A stretch of DNA of 63,803 nucleotides from JANPCX01 sp031431125. Its GTDB lineage: Bacteria > Pseudomonadota > Gammaproteobacteria > Burkholderiales > Burkholderiaceae_C. The notes beneath the pieces were generated by a model that worked only from the letters and a program-made list of their open reading frames with translations, did not search any database and had not been told where the DNA came from. Shown in pieces: positions 8,329 through 17,109 of the stretch. The translations under genes were made by a program, and so were the position numbers. How positions within the stretch are numbered: the stretch's first letter is position 1; each line of letters opens with the position of its first letter. Location of the stretch: contig JANPCX010000023.1 of NCBI GenBank assembly GCA_031431125.1, forward strand, positions 1-63,803. Direction: 5' to 3'.

Positions 8329-9246
8329 TCATTTTTTCAGCGCGAACAGCGCCGTCAGGTGCTCCCACAAAAAATCCACCAGCACCCGCACCCGAGGTGG
8401 TATGCCCGCTCGGTGGGGGTAGAACATGGCGATGCTGCCACTGTCACCGTGGTGCTGTTTCGGCAGCACCTCCACCAGTTTCCCTTTTTGCAGCGCCTCC
8501 ACGGCGTGCAAACGTCCCGTGCGCGCAATGCCCATGTGCATCAACGCCGCGTCGACGATGATCTCCGGGTCTGAAATCAGCAGTTTGGCGGGCGCATCCA
8601 ATGCGACGATTTTCCCTTTCTCTTTGAACAGCCAAGGAGCCAGTCGCCCAGAATGAAACTTCAGGCGCAACAAGTCGTGCGAGGCCAAGTCGGTGAAGTG
8701 TTTGGGCACGCCACGGGCTTTCAGGTAAGTGGGGCTGGCCACCAACGCGGATTCCAGGTCGCACAACTTGCGGGCCACCATGCCCTCGGGCGGTTGCAGA
8801 CCACCGCGTATGCCCACATCGAAACCTTCAGCCACCAGGTCGACGGTTTGGTCGTTCAAACTCAATTCCACTTGAACCTTGGGATGGGCGGCGTAGAACA
8901 TTGGCAGTAGGGGCAGGACATAACGCCTGCCAAACCCGACGGCGCAGTTCACTCGCACCAAGCCCTGCGCTTGCAACCCTTGAGTCGCTGAGACGGTCGC
9001 CGCCTCCAGCATTGCCAAGCCGCTGCGCGCCTGGTCCACGAAGGCGCGGCCTTCATCCGTCAACGACAGCTGCCGTGTGGTGCGGTTGAAGAGCCGAACT
9101 TGCAGCATGGCTTCGAGGGCTGCGATGTTCTTGCTGACTGCAGCAGGGGTGAGATTCAACACTTTGGAGGCGGCCGTGAAGCTGCCGCTGTCGGCAGCCT
9201 GTACCGCGCTGAGCAGTGCGGGGAGTGAGGTTTGAAGCGATGACAT
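8329..9246 (-). CDS. LysR-family transcriptional regulator
   Basis: A 305-residue regulator of normal length. An N-terminal winged helix-turn-helix (about residues 5-65, with SGSFTAASKVLNLTPAAVSK) is followed by a substrate-binding effector domain from about residue 90. It is divergent from the NmrA-like gene at 9358, with a 111-base shared region, the usual layout in which a LysR protein controls the neighbour and itself. Homologues in this subgroup are often next to oxidoreductases. The inducer cannot be inferred. Confidence 0.93.
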   Translation of the reverse strand: MSSLQTSLPALLSAVQAADSGSFTAASKVLNLTPAAVSKNIAALEAMLQVRLFNRTTRQLSLTDEGRAFVDQARSGLAMLEAATVSATQGLQAQGLVRVNCAVGFGRRYVLPLLPMFYAAHPKVQVELSLNDQTVDLVAEGFDVGIRGGLQPPEGMVARKLCDLESALVASPTYLKARGVPKHFTDLASHDLLRLKFHSGRLAPWLFKEKGKIVALDAPAKLLISDPEIIVDAALMHMGIARTGRLHAVEALQKGKLVEVLPKQHHGDSGSIAMFYPHRAGIPPRVRVLVDFLWEHLTALFALKK

Positions 9247-9357
9247 GGACTTTTACCTTCAACCATCAGTTGTCAATGATGTGAGTCATTATGTCTTTAT
9301 GGATGGGCTTTGAATTTGCACAATGACTCCCGTCAACCACCACTTTTGGAGATCACC
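9247..9357. promoter_or_regulatory. Shared intergenic control region of the LysR and NmrA-like genes
   Basis: The 111 bases between the two divergent starts contain AT-rich sequence with the imperfect dyad TCAATGATGTGAGTCATT near 9273-9290, where a LysR protein could bind. A GGAG ribosome binding site at 9347-9350 sets the ATG at 9358 as the start of the NmrA-like gene. The regulatory role is inferred from the layout and the dyad, not proven. Confidence 0.45.
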
Positions 9358-10215
9358 ATGGCAAACAAAATTTTGGTCACAGGCGCAAGCGGCACGATTG
9401 GTTCGGCGCTGGTCAAGCAACTTCAGTCAACCGGAGCAGACTTTGAGGTGATGACCTCCAAGCCCGAAACCAAAGTGCATGGCCAGGCCGCACGCCAGGC
9501 CAGTTTTGACGACGTGGCCCAGCTCACCCAGGCGTTCAAAGGCATAGACACGCTCTTTGTGCTGTTGCCCTTGGTGCCGAACAAAGTTCAATTGGCCCGC
9601 AATGTCGCCGCTGCGGCCCAAGCTGCAGGCGTCAAACACATTGTTCGCTCGAGCGGCGCCGGTGCCGACGCCAATGCCAGCTTCTCTTTGCCCAAGTTGC
9701 AAGGAACGATTGATCAAATCATCGCCGACACGGGCATTCCCAGCACCTTTTTGCGCAATGCCGGTTTCATGCAGAACTACATCACCTTCTACCAAGGTTT
9801 GGTCAAGAGCGGCATGGTCTACGCCGCCAGCGCGGACGCCGCGCAGAGCCTGGTGGATGTGCGTGACATCGCTGCTGTGGCGGCCTTGATTCTGCGTGCG
9901 CCAGCAGCGCATGCCGGCAAGGCCTACACGTTGACTGGCGGTGAGTCGCTGACCGATACGCAGCGTGTGGACGTCCTGTCGCAGGCGGTGGGCCACACCG
10001 TTGGCTTCACGCCCATCTCGGTGGATCAAGCAGCCCACACCATGAAAAGTGACTGGGGCATGCCCGACGTGATGGTGGATTGGATGAGCTCACTCAACCA
10101 AATCGTCAGCGCGGGATACGCCGCGGACATCAGCAGTGATGTGCCCAACCTGCTGGGTCGCCTACCGATCACGTTCAAACAATTTGCGCAAGACCACGCA
10201 GCGCTTTGGCGCTGA
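9358..10215 (+). CDS. NmrA-like / SDR NAD(P)-binding oxidoreductase
   Basis: A 285-residue Rossmann-fold protein. The dinucleotide-binding motif GASGTIGSALVKQL is at residues 8-21, and the atypical-SDR features LRNAGFMQNY and VDVRDIAAVAALIL follow. Such proteins either reduce quinones (QorB-like) or act as NADP sensors. A frame with a TTG exists 48 bases upstream, but the ATG at 9358 has a well-placed GGAG and gives the usual MANKILVTGASG start. It is probably controlled by the divergent LysR gene. Confidence 0.88.
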   Translation: MANKILVTGASGTIGSALVKQLQSTGADFEVMTSKPETKVHGQAARQASFDDVAQLTQAFKGIDTLFVLLPLVPNKVQLARNVAAAAQAAGVKHIVRSSGAGADANASFSLPKLQGTIDQIIADTGIPSTFLRNAGFMQNYITFYQGLVKSGMVYAASADAAQSLVDVRDIAAVAALILRAPAAHAGKAYTLTGGESLTDTQRVDVLSQAVGHTVGFTPISVDQAAHTMKSDWGMPDVMVDWMSSLNQIVSAGYAADISSDVPNLLGRLPITFKQFAQDHAALWR

Positions 10216-10223
10216 CTGGCTGT

Positions 10224-10242
10224 GGCCCGCCGACGGCGGGCC
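10224..10242. terminator. GC-rich hairpin between convergent genes, likely terminator
   Basis: GGCCCGCC-GAC-GGCGGGCC forms a perfect eight-base stem with a three-base loop just after the NmrA-like stop (10215) and before the stop of the convergent kinase (10249). It has no long T-run on either side, so it may work as a bidirectional block to readthrough rather than a classical intrinsic terminator. Confidence 0.6.
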
Positions 10243-10248
10243 GCATTC

Positions 10249-13131
10249 TCAATCAGAGCCCGACGTCTTTGACCGAGGGCTCGCCACAGACCAGCGCGAC
10301 ACGGCAGCGACTAAATCTTCCGCCACGACGGGCTTGCTCAGAAAGTCGCTCATCCCAGCGGCCAAACAAGCCATCCTGTCATCTGCAAACGCATTGGCGG
10401 TCAGGCCCACGATGGGAACGACCTGTCCATGTTGCCCGGCGCTGCCGCTGCGCAGTTGTTGTGTGACGGCCAGGCCATCGGTGTCAGGCAGTTGCCAGTC
10501 CATCAAGACCAGGTCGTAGCGTGCCTCGGCAAACAGCCTCAAAGCAGAGGCACCGTCGTCCGCCACAGTGACCGTGTAGCCGGCGTTCTCCAGCATGCCG
10601 CAGACGATGGCCTGGTTCACCGGGTCGTCCTCCACCACCAGCACCTGGCAGTGTGCCGCCATGGCACGTGCCGCTTGGGCCACTTCGCGTTTTTGCTGTC
10701 TGGCAGCGTCACCACCGCCAGCCATGCGGCTGACCAAGGCGGAGCGGAACACTGGTTTGATCACGCTGCGCGGCAAGCGCGTAAAGGAGCGCTCTTTGTC
10801 CATGGGCAGCCATTCGCTGGCCGACATGCGAATCGCACGGTCGGCATGCATGGTTTGTTCGGCCCACTGGCTGGTCATTTGCAGCAGCCGGGTGATGGTG
10901 TGGTTGTCATCGCTGATCAGCACCCAAGGCGGTCTGCCGTGTGCGTCGGTTTGTGTGAGCGCGTTCCGTAACGCTGCTTCGCTGTCGCAAAGCACCACCT
11001 CACAGCCCAAGCGGGCCAATATCTCGGTCACGCCTTGGGCGCTGGCGGGGTGGGGTTCGACCAACACCACGCGGTAGTCCAGCTGGGGTGCAATCGGCGC
11101 GGTGCCGCGACCGTTTGGCAATGGGACTGTGACGGTGAAGGTGGAGCCTTGGCCCAAGCGACTGCTGGCATGGATGTATCCGTCCATCAAGGTCACGACT
11201 TTGCGGCATATCGACAGTCCCAAACCACTGCCGCCGAACCGGCGCATGGTCCCGAGGCCCGCTTGCCTGAAGGGTTCAAACAAATGCTGCAGCGCCTCGT
11301 CGTTCATGCCGATGCCGGTATCGGCCACTTCGATCACCACCGTTCCTTTGTCCTGTCCCGGTTTGAGGTGCACCACCACCTGGCCTCGCTGGGTAAATTT
11401 GACTGCATTGCCGACCAGGTTCACGATGATCTGACGCAAATGTGCTGCATCACCAAAACGCCAACTCGTCAGTTGGCGGTCAAAGATGCACACCAAATGC
11501 AAACCCTTGAGCCGCGCGGGAACCGCGGCCGTGGTCAGGGCGGACTCCACACAGTCCAACAAATCGAAGTCCTCGTGGAACAACTCGATGGCGCCTGCCT
11601 CAATACGCGCCAAGTTCAAGATGGAATCGATCAGTCCGAGCAAATGCGTGCCACTGGAGCGGATGATGCCCAGCAACTCGGAGCGCCGCTCAGGGTCGGT
11701 GGCGTGGTCTTGCAGCAACTGCGCGGCGCCAATGACACCGTTCAGAGGCGTGCGCAGCTCATGGCTCATGCTGGAGAGGAACTCACTCTTGGCCTGGTTG
11801 GCCGCGTCGGCCATCGCACGCTGTTGGGCCAGCGCCGCGTTTTCTTGTGCAAGCTGGCGTTGGTGCTGCCACAGACCCAGTGCAAGACCGATCAGCACCA
11901 GCGACAGGCCGGACAGGGGGTTGGCCCAAAACGAAGCTTGCCAAGCCAACACGCTGATTGCAACCAAAACGGCCGCACACAAAAGCCCGTAAGTGGCGTG
12001 TTTGCCCACACGTTTTTGCAAGGGCCCGCCAATGAACAAGGTGGGACACAGCGCAATCAACAGCATGACCGCGCTCAACCACATCGGTGCGTCGTGGGCA
12101 ATCGCGTTTTGCGCCAATGCCGCGTAAGCCACCGCCAATACTTCACTGCCCGAGAGCTGCCCGCTGGGGGTCATGGTCCGATCTGACCAGCTTGCGCTGG
12201 TGCCAACGATCACCGCGCGTCCGCGAACTGCCTGCGCCATCGGTCCGGGCGCGGCCAAACCCAGTGCTTCGTTGGCCACAGAAGCAAAAGGCAAACGCTT
12301 GAGCTTGTCGATGGACGCGGGCCACATCAAACGCACGCTGTTGTCAGGAAACAGCCCGTCGGCACGGTGGCCCGGTTGACTGGCTTTGAGCAGTGCCAAT
12401 GGGAAGGCGTCCAGCACCATTCCGTCGGCTTGGTGGAGTAATGGCCACCTGCGCAGAACACCGTCGTTGTCCAGGGGCGTGGAGACGAGTCCGATTCGCA
12501 TCTGTTGGGTGTCGGTTGCCAGCACGCTGCTGGCCGGCAGGGCAAAACTTGGCCAACGCGCCGCGGTCTCAGAGAAGGCGGGCTCTTGCGACCCCTTTTG
12601 TTGAGCGTCGGTGGGCACTTCTTGACGCAGGCCCGCTGCGGCCAACACCACGGTGGGGCCCGGGGCGGCCAGTTCGGAAGCGAAGGCCTGGTCGCCAGGT
12701 CGTTCGTCGGCGAACACCATGTTGATGCCGATGGCGCTTGCTGGCGCTGAACGCAGCTGACGAATGAGGCGGGCGTAGACCTCGCGCGAAAAAGGCCATG
12801 GCCCGAGTTGGTCTGCCAGCGAACGCACGGAGGCGTCGTCGATGTCAATGATCACCACATCGTCCAGGCGCAAAGGCGGGTTGGTCCAGCGCAGGACCGA
12901 ATCGATGTAGGCGTTGGACGCACGCTCAAAAACGCTGCTGTTGGCGAGCAGCAAAACGAGGGCCAAAGCGGCCAAAGCCAACCACCCGCGCTCTTGTTTC
13001 CTGAGCCAAGCCAGCCGTCGAAGTGAGTTTTTTGTGGGGCTGATCACTGTTGGTGCTGCATGTCGAAGTGATGAAACGGTGGCTACAGCGCCAAGAGGAG
13101 CAATGTGGCGGGAATCAACAGCCAACGCCAC
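10249..13131 (-). CDS. CHASE2 hybrid sensor histidine kinase with receiver domain
   Basis: A 960-residue membrane kinase counted from the GTG at 13131. One membrane helix at about 50-66 is followed by a CHASE2 extracytoplasmic sensor (about 70-350, with VVIIDIDDASVRSL and an FADERPGD segment), then three further helices (about 355-430). The HisKA domain has phosphoacceptor H457 in SHELRTPLNG, followed by an HATPase domain (NLVGNAVKF, DTGIGM, GGSGLGLSI). A degenerate receiver-like stretch comes next, and a C-terminal receiver has phosphorylatable D878 in VLMDWQLPDTDG. The start is uncertain: 13131 overlaps the upstream FecR gene by 49 bases and has no clear ribosome binding site; a GTG at 13047 is an alternative. 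It is probably coupled to the FecR/LysM gene. Confidence 0.9.
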   Translation of the reverse strand: MALAVDSRHIAPLGAVATVSSLRHAAPTVISPTKNSLRRLAWLRKQERGWLALAALALVLLLANSSVFERASNAYIDSVLRWTNPPLRLDDVVIIDIDDASVRSLADQLGPWPFSREVYARLIRQLRSAPASAIGINMVFADERPGDQAFASELAAPGPTVVLAAAGLRQEVPTDAQQKGSQEPAFSETAARWPSFALPASSVLATDTQQMRIGLVSTPLDNDGVLRRWPLLHQADGMVLDAFPLALLKASQPGHRADGLFPDNSVRLMWPASIDKLKRLPFASVANEALGLAAPGPMAQAVRGRAVIVGTSASWSDRTMTPSGQLSGSEVLAVAYAALAQNAIAHDAPMWLSAVMLLIALCPTLFIGGPLQKRVGKHATYGLLCAAVLVAISVLAWQASFWANPLSGLSLVLIGLALGLWQHQRQLAQENAALAQQRAMADAANQAKSEFLSSMSHELRTPLNGVIGAAQLLQDHATDPERRSELLGIIRSSGTHLLGLIDSILNLARIEAGAIELFHEDFDLLDCVESALTTAAVPARLKGLHLVCIFDRQLTSWRFGDAAHLRQIIVNLVGNAVKFTQRGQVVVHLKPGQDKGTVVIEVADTGIGMNDEALQHLFEPFRQAGLGTMRRFGGSGLGLSICRKVVTLMDGYIHASSRLGQGSTFTVTVPLPNGRGTAPIAPQLDYRVVLVEPHPASAQGVTEILARLGCEVVLCDSEAALRNALTQTDAHGRPPWVLISDDNHTITRLLQMTSQWAEQTMHADRAIRMSASEWLPMDKERSFTRLPRSVIKPVFRSALVSRMAGGGDAARQQKREVAQAARAMAAHCQVLVVEDDPVNQAIVCGMLENAGYTVTVADDGASALRLFAEARYDLVLMDWQLPDTDGLAVTQQLRSGSAGQHGQVVPIVGLTANAFADDRMACLAAGMSDFLSKPVVAEDLVAAVSRWSVASPRSKTSGSD

Positions 13132-14774
13132 GATCTGGGAACCTCAATTTGTTGAGGTGCACCAAAGGGCCCCGCGAAGCCGTCGGCATCCAGCGTGCGC
13201 ATGCGTAAGAAATAGCTGCCCGGTGAAGGTGTTGGCAAGTTCAGTTCGGTCGCCGATGTTTTTTCGTTCACCAACAGCGTTTCAAAGCTGGCATCACGCG
13301 CGAGTTGCAATTCGACCTGTTGCCCTGGCAACAAAGCACGCCAGCTCAGGGCCAGGTTTTTTCCGTCCAACTTGGGCGGCTCTGCGGTGGGGCTGGCCGG
13401 CACCGGGCGTTGTTCGAATGAAGTCGCATCGCTGAAAGGACCTTGGTCGCCACCAGCCCGGATGCTGGCCACGCGCCACAGGTAATGGCCGGGCGACAAG
13501 GGCAGCGTATGAACCGGTGTGTCGACCAGCACCTGGTCGACCAGCGGTGCAGTGTCCGTCAAGCCCCCAGCCCCGTCTTTGAACACCTGCAGTCGGTAGC
13601 CCACTACCCCGGACACCTGCGCCCACTGCAAGGTGGTTGGGTCGCCATAGGCCTTGGACTGGGGCCGTGGGCCGCGCAGCACCGGTGGCTCTGGACGGGC
13701 TTTGACGACCAAAACTTGGGTCGCGTCCCGTCCCTCTAGACCCAACGCGTCCACCGCACGAACGCGAAGTTGGTAGCGCCCATCGGGCAGGTCGGACCAG
13801 CGGGCGGTGTTGCTGGCAAACACCGTGTCCAGCAGCAACTCCGTCTTGGAGTCTGCGATCTCTGAGAAAACTTGGGCTCTGTAGCCAACTGCGCCCGCAA
13901 CGCCAGGCCATTCGACGCGTAGGGGCAATCGGTCAAGACGCAGCGTATCGGTTTGCAGGACAGGCGCATCGAGCAAACGTGTCGGTGCGGTGACTGGCGT
14001 GCCGGGGACGAGCACCAGGCCATAGCCCGCCTGGACCAGGGTTTCTTTTTTTACGGTGGCGGCCACCTGGCCTTCTGTGACCTCGACGGCCGAAGAATCT
14101 CCCGTTGAACTTCCCAGCAAACGCACCCGGTAAGCAGTGCCCCGTGCACCCAAGGTGGCCGTGGGGGTTTTAATTTCGTAGCGCCGCAGTGCTTCGTTGC
14201 GCGGTTGCACTTGGGTTTCAACGCCTCCTTGCAGCAACATCACCTGGGTGTGTGGCGTTTTTCCTTTGCCGACCAGCAGCAGGGTTTGGAAACTCAACTC
14301 CGAATCGGGCAGCACCAGCAACTGAGAGCCATCCAGCATTTGCACCGTGACGGAGGATTCTGGGCCCGTGCGCAGGGCATCGCCCATGTTGATCTTCTCG
14401 CCCGCCAGCAGCGGCACCCCGGGCGTTGATCCACGCGTCATCTGCACGCTGCCGCGCACATGGGTGACATGCGCGCTGGTCAGTTCTTTTCGCAACCAGG
14501 GCAGCGGTATCCGCAAGGTGCTACCGACCGGCAACTGGTAAGGGTTGGCGACCCGGTTCAGGCGCTGGAGTTTGGCCCAGTCGCCATTGGATTGCAGGAA
14601 GCGCTCGGCCAGCGTGTACAGGTTGTCGCCCCGCTGCACGGGGTAAAGCCACTCTTGGGTGGCCTCGTCGATGCGAAACGCATGGGCTGCCAAGGGCATG
14701 ACCCACATCAACAGCCCACCTGTCACGGCAAAAATAAAACGCAGCAGTGATCTGTTCAATGCGGCAAAAAACAT
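13083..14774 (-). CDS. LysM and FecR domain envelope protein
   Basis: A 563-residue exported protein. There is a signal peptide at about 1-32, then a LysM peptidoglycan-binding module at about 43-90 (VQRGDNLYTLAERFL to PVGSTLRIP). A FecR domain at about 105-215 (GDALRTGPESSVTVQMLDGS, TPTATLGARGTAYRV) is followed by three fibronectin-III-like repeats and a C-terminal hydrophobic tail (LLIPATLLLLAL). FecR domains transmit envelope signals, but no FecI sigma gene is adjacent. The partner is instead the CHASE2 kinase that overlaps its end, a pairing I associate with betaproteobacteria. It probably ties the cell wall to that sensor. Confidence 0.9.
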   Translation of the reverse strand: MFFAALNRSLLRFIFAVTGGLLMWVMPLAAHAFRIDEATQEWLYPVQRGDNLYTLAERFLQSNGDWAKLQRLNRVANPYQLPVGSTLRIPLPWLRKELTSAHVTHVRGSVQMTRGSTPGVPLLAGEKINMGDALRTGPESSVTVQMLDGSQLLVLPDSELSFQTLLLVGKGKTPHTQVMLLQGGVETQVQPRNEALRRYEIKTPTATLGARGTAYRVRLLGSSTGDSSAVEVTEGQVAATVKKETLVQAGYGLVLVPGTPVTAPTRLLDAPVLQTDTLRLDRLPLRVEWPGVAGAVGYRAQVFSEIADSKTELLLDTVFASNTARWSDLPDGRYQLRVRAVDALGLEGRDATQVLVVKARPEPPVLRGPRPQSKAYGDPTTLQWAQVSGVVGYRLQVFKDGAGGLTDTAPLVDQVLVDTPVHTLPLSPGHYLWRVASIRAGGDQGPFSDATSFEQRPVPASPTAEPPKLDGKNLALSWRALLPGQQVELQLARDASFETLLVNEKTSATELNLPTPSPGSYFLRMRTLDADGFAGPFGAPQQIEVPRSWRWLLIPATLLLLAL

Positions 14775-15017
14775 GTGGGTCAGCCCGCTGACAAGGCGGA
14801 GGAAGGTGGGGGAAACAAGGGGGGAAGGGGTGCGGCAATGACGTCGGACCAGGTGTTCAATCCGTCTGGCTGACCGAGTCGTCTTGTCCGTCTGCTGGGG
14901 ACAAAGTTTAGCGGGGTCTCAGCAGTTTTTGGGGTATTTCTCAGGGCAAAGGCGGTTCGCGTAAAGCGTGACCAGTTGCAACGAAGACAATAGCCTCTGT
15001 TGCGCAGGAGGTGAACC

Positions 15018-15203
15018 GTGAAACCCAAGGTATTGGAAAAATGGATTTGGATTCTGATTTACGGCGGACTGCTGTGTTTGGTGGCGGGTCTGGCTATTTC
15101 GCAGCGCCAAGAGGGCCTGGGTCAGACCATGGTTGGCGTTGGCATCGTCGTGGCTGTGGTGGGGGCGCTGCTGATCGTCGTTCGCGCCAAAATGAAAGGC
15201 TAA
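15018..15203 (+). CDS. Small two-helix membrane protein of unknown function
   Basis: A 61-residue protein starting at a GTG with a strong AGGAGGTGA ribosome binding site just upstream (15006-15014). Two hydrophobic helices (about 9-26 and 36-54) are separated by a short polar turn SQRQEGLGQ. The next gene starts 12 bases after its stop, so the two likely share a transcript. No family is recognised; the codon use and the ribosome binding site support a real gene. Confidence 0.65.
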   Translation: MKPKVLEKWIWILIYGGLLCLVAGLAISQRQEGLGQTMVGVGIVVAVVGALLIVVRAKMKG

Positions 15204-15215
15204 GCGGAGGAGGCC

Positions 15216-15521
15216 ATGCCCCAAGTATTGAAACATGTGGTGATCTGGACGCTGCGCAACCCCGAAGATGCCGACCGCTTCAAGGACCTTCTGGACAGTT
15301 GTGCTCAGTTGGTGCCCGGCATGCTCAGCTTTGACGTCGGCGCGCGCAGTGAAGGTTTAGAGTCCAATGCTGACGTGGTGCTGGTTTCGTCGTTTTCGAG
15401 CCGCGAAGCCCTGGAGGCTTACCTGCATCACCCCCACCACAAAGAGGTTGCGGCCCAACTTGGCCCGATGCGTTTGCAAAGAGCTGTGGTGGACTACTGG
15501 GGCCAAAGCGACGCTGACTGA
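15216..15521 (+). CDS. Dabb (stress-responsive alpha/beta-barrel) domain protein
   Basis: A 101-residue protein with the Dabb fold: the start VLKHVVIWTLRNPEDADRFK, the central LVPGMLSFDVG and the final SREALEAYLHHPHHKEVA. These dimeric ferredoxin-like barrels are found in stress proteins and some monooxygenases, and their substrate is usually unknown. AGCGGAGGAGG before the ATG is a strong ribosome binding site. It is the last gene of a two-gene unit with the small membrane protein. Confidence 0.85.
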   Translation: MPQVLKHVVIWTLRNPEDADRFKDLLDSCAQLVPGMLSFDVGARSEGLESNADVVLVSSFSSREALEAYLHHPHHKEVAAQLGPMRLQRAVVDYWGQSDAD

Positions 15522-15544
15522 GGGCCAGCGATGGGACACCAGGG

Positions 15545-16324
15545 TTAACACCCCACCTTGATGGCCTGCAGTGGCCGCCCGGTTTGAGCGTCGATCACCA
15601 CCAAATTAACTTGCCGAGCCACGCTGGTGTCCAGTTTGGTGGTGCCAGGCGTGAAGCTCAATACCTGCTGATGACCTGGCCCGGCGTTCCAAGCGGAGAC
15701 GGGCTGCAGCTCTCGAACGATGAAATCGTCGGACAAGGTTTCCCCTTTGTTTTCTCCCGCTTTCACTGCCGTTTGTTGTGGCCCCTCCGTCACGGCCCAA
15801 TAGGCGGCCAGCCGAGGAGACGTCGTGGACAAACCCAGCACCTGGGCTTGGTAGGCCGCGCCCTCGCGCTGCAATTGCAGGGAGACGACGGCAGGTTTGT
15901 TCGCTGCGCTGAGCAGCGTCGGGGCAGGCACCAGGTCCCATCCCGGGGCATCCCGGCCATTGACCACCACCTGCGGTGTGTAGGGCCCGCGTGCACCGTT
16001 CACTGAGAGTTGCTCACGTTGTCGCTGGTTGAATTGCGGCTGGGCAAAGCGGTCCTTCCACCCGAGGTAGTCCCAGTAACTCACATGAAAGGCCAGTGCC
16101 ACGGCCTGGGGCTGGTCACGCAGCTTGGATATCCACTGGTCTGCGGGTGGACAGGAGCTGCAACCTTGCGAGGTGTAGAGCTCCACCACCGGCACCACCG
16201 TCAGTGGGCTTCGCGCTTCACAAGTGGCCGCCTTGGCCGCTTGCAGCGAGCCCCAGGAAAGCGCGGCCAAGGTCAAGAAGGCGCCGAATCGTAAAAAGGG
16301 GGCGCCAGTTTGGGAATGCTTCAT
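15545..16324 (-). CDS. DUF1223 secreted thioredoxin-like protein
   Basis: A 259-residue exported protein. A signal peptide at about 1-32 ends AAKA. The mature part has VVELYTSQGCSSCPPADQW at about residues 47-65, the CxxC-containing start typical of DUF1223, and later HVSYWDYLGWKDRF and YTPQVVVNG. The fold is thioredoxin-like and the pair CSSC could be redox active, but the function is not known. It stands alone between convergent and divergent neighbours. Confidence 0.88.
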   Translation of the reverse strand: MKHSQTGAPFLRFGAFLTLAALSWGSLQAAKAATCEARSPLTVVPVVELYTSQGCSSCPPADQWISKLRDQPQAVALAFHVSYWDYLGWKDRFAQPQFNQRQREQLSVNGARGPYTPQVVVNGRDAPGWDLVPAPTLLSAANKPAVVSLQLQREGAAYQAQVLGLSTTSPRLAAYWAVTEGPQQTAVKAGENKGETLSDDFIVRELQPVSAWNAGPGHQQVLSFTPGTTKLDTSVARQVNLVVIDAQTGRPLQAIKVGC

Positions 16325-16416
16325 GAACGATCTCCAACAACAGACCGTGGTGGCCCGGTGTTGGAGATGTCGCTTGGCCTGGGGCTTTCTTACAGGCGGT
16401 GTCTATCGCCCGGGCA

Positions 16417-17088
16417 TCAAGCCTTCAAGACGGACTGCAAGAACGCACTGATGTCTTGAATTTCCCTGGGATGCACGCTGTGCGGCATGGGGTAGGTGTG
16501 CCACTGCACGGCATGACCATGTTCGGTCAACAGCCGGTGGGATTCTTCGGCGCGGGCCAACACCACCACCGGATCCATCGTGCCGTGTGCTATGAAGATG
16601 GGGGTGTCGGCATTGGCAGGGTCGCGCTCTGCGGCAAACCGGTCGGCCAGCGGCAGGTAGCCCGACAACGCCACCACCCCGGCCAGTCGGTGGGGCAAAC
16701 GCAGTCCCGTGTGCAATGCCATGGCGCAGCCTTGGCTGAAACCCGCCAGAACAATCCGTTCGCAGGGAATTCCACGCGACACTTCGTTGTCAATCAAGGC
16801 CACGATGGCTTGTCGCGAGCGCTCAATGCCCTCGGCATCTTGCTGCTGCACCAAGTTGGCGCCGCGAATGTCGTACCAGGCGGGCATCACATAACCGCCG
16901 TTGATCGTGACCGGCATGCTCGGTGCGTGTGGGAAGACAAACCGAATTGGACGACAACCCGACAAATCCAGTTCAGGCACCAGGCCCGCAAAGTCGTTGC
17001 CGTCGGCGCCCAGGCCGTGCATCCAGATCACTGCGGCGCTGGGGTTGGTGCCGCTCTCCAGTTCAATGCGGGGTAAGAGTTCGTTCAT
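16417..17088 (-). CDS. Carboxylesterase/phospholipase family hydrolase (EstB-like)
   Basis: A 223-residue cytoplasmic alpha/beta hydrolase. The oxyanion-hole stretch WMHGLGADGNDF, the nucleophile elbow GFSQG, the acid in HGTMDPVV and the histidine in PMPHSVHP form the full catalytic triad in the order of the Pseudomonas carboxylesterase II family, which cleaves short esters and lysophospholipids. The ATG at 17088 gives MNELLPRIELES; a GTG two codons upstream is also possible. The next gene upstream ends 15-20 bases away on the same strand. Confidence 0.9.
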   Translation of the reverse strand: MNELLPRIELESGTNPSAAVIWMHGLGADGNDFAGLVPELDLSGCRPIRFVFPHAPSMPVTINGGYVMPAWYDIRGANLVQQQDAEGIERSRQAIVALIDNEVSRGIPCERIVLAGFSQGCAMALHTGLRLPHRLAGVVALSGYLPLADRFAAERDPANADTPIFIAHGTMDPVVVLARAEESHRLLTEHGHAVQWHTYPMPHSVHPREIQDISAFLQSVLKA

Positions 17089-17109
17089 GGGCACATTATC
17101 CCGTGTCGA

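Noticed and set aside
14775..15017. Gap of 243 bases checked for a tRNA, riboswitch or small gene
   Set aside because: No cloverleaf, no known riboswitch core and no frame with a ribosome binding site was found; it seems to be plain upstream sequence.
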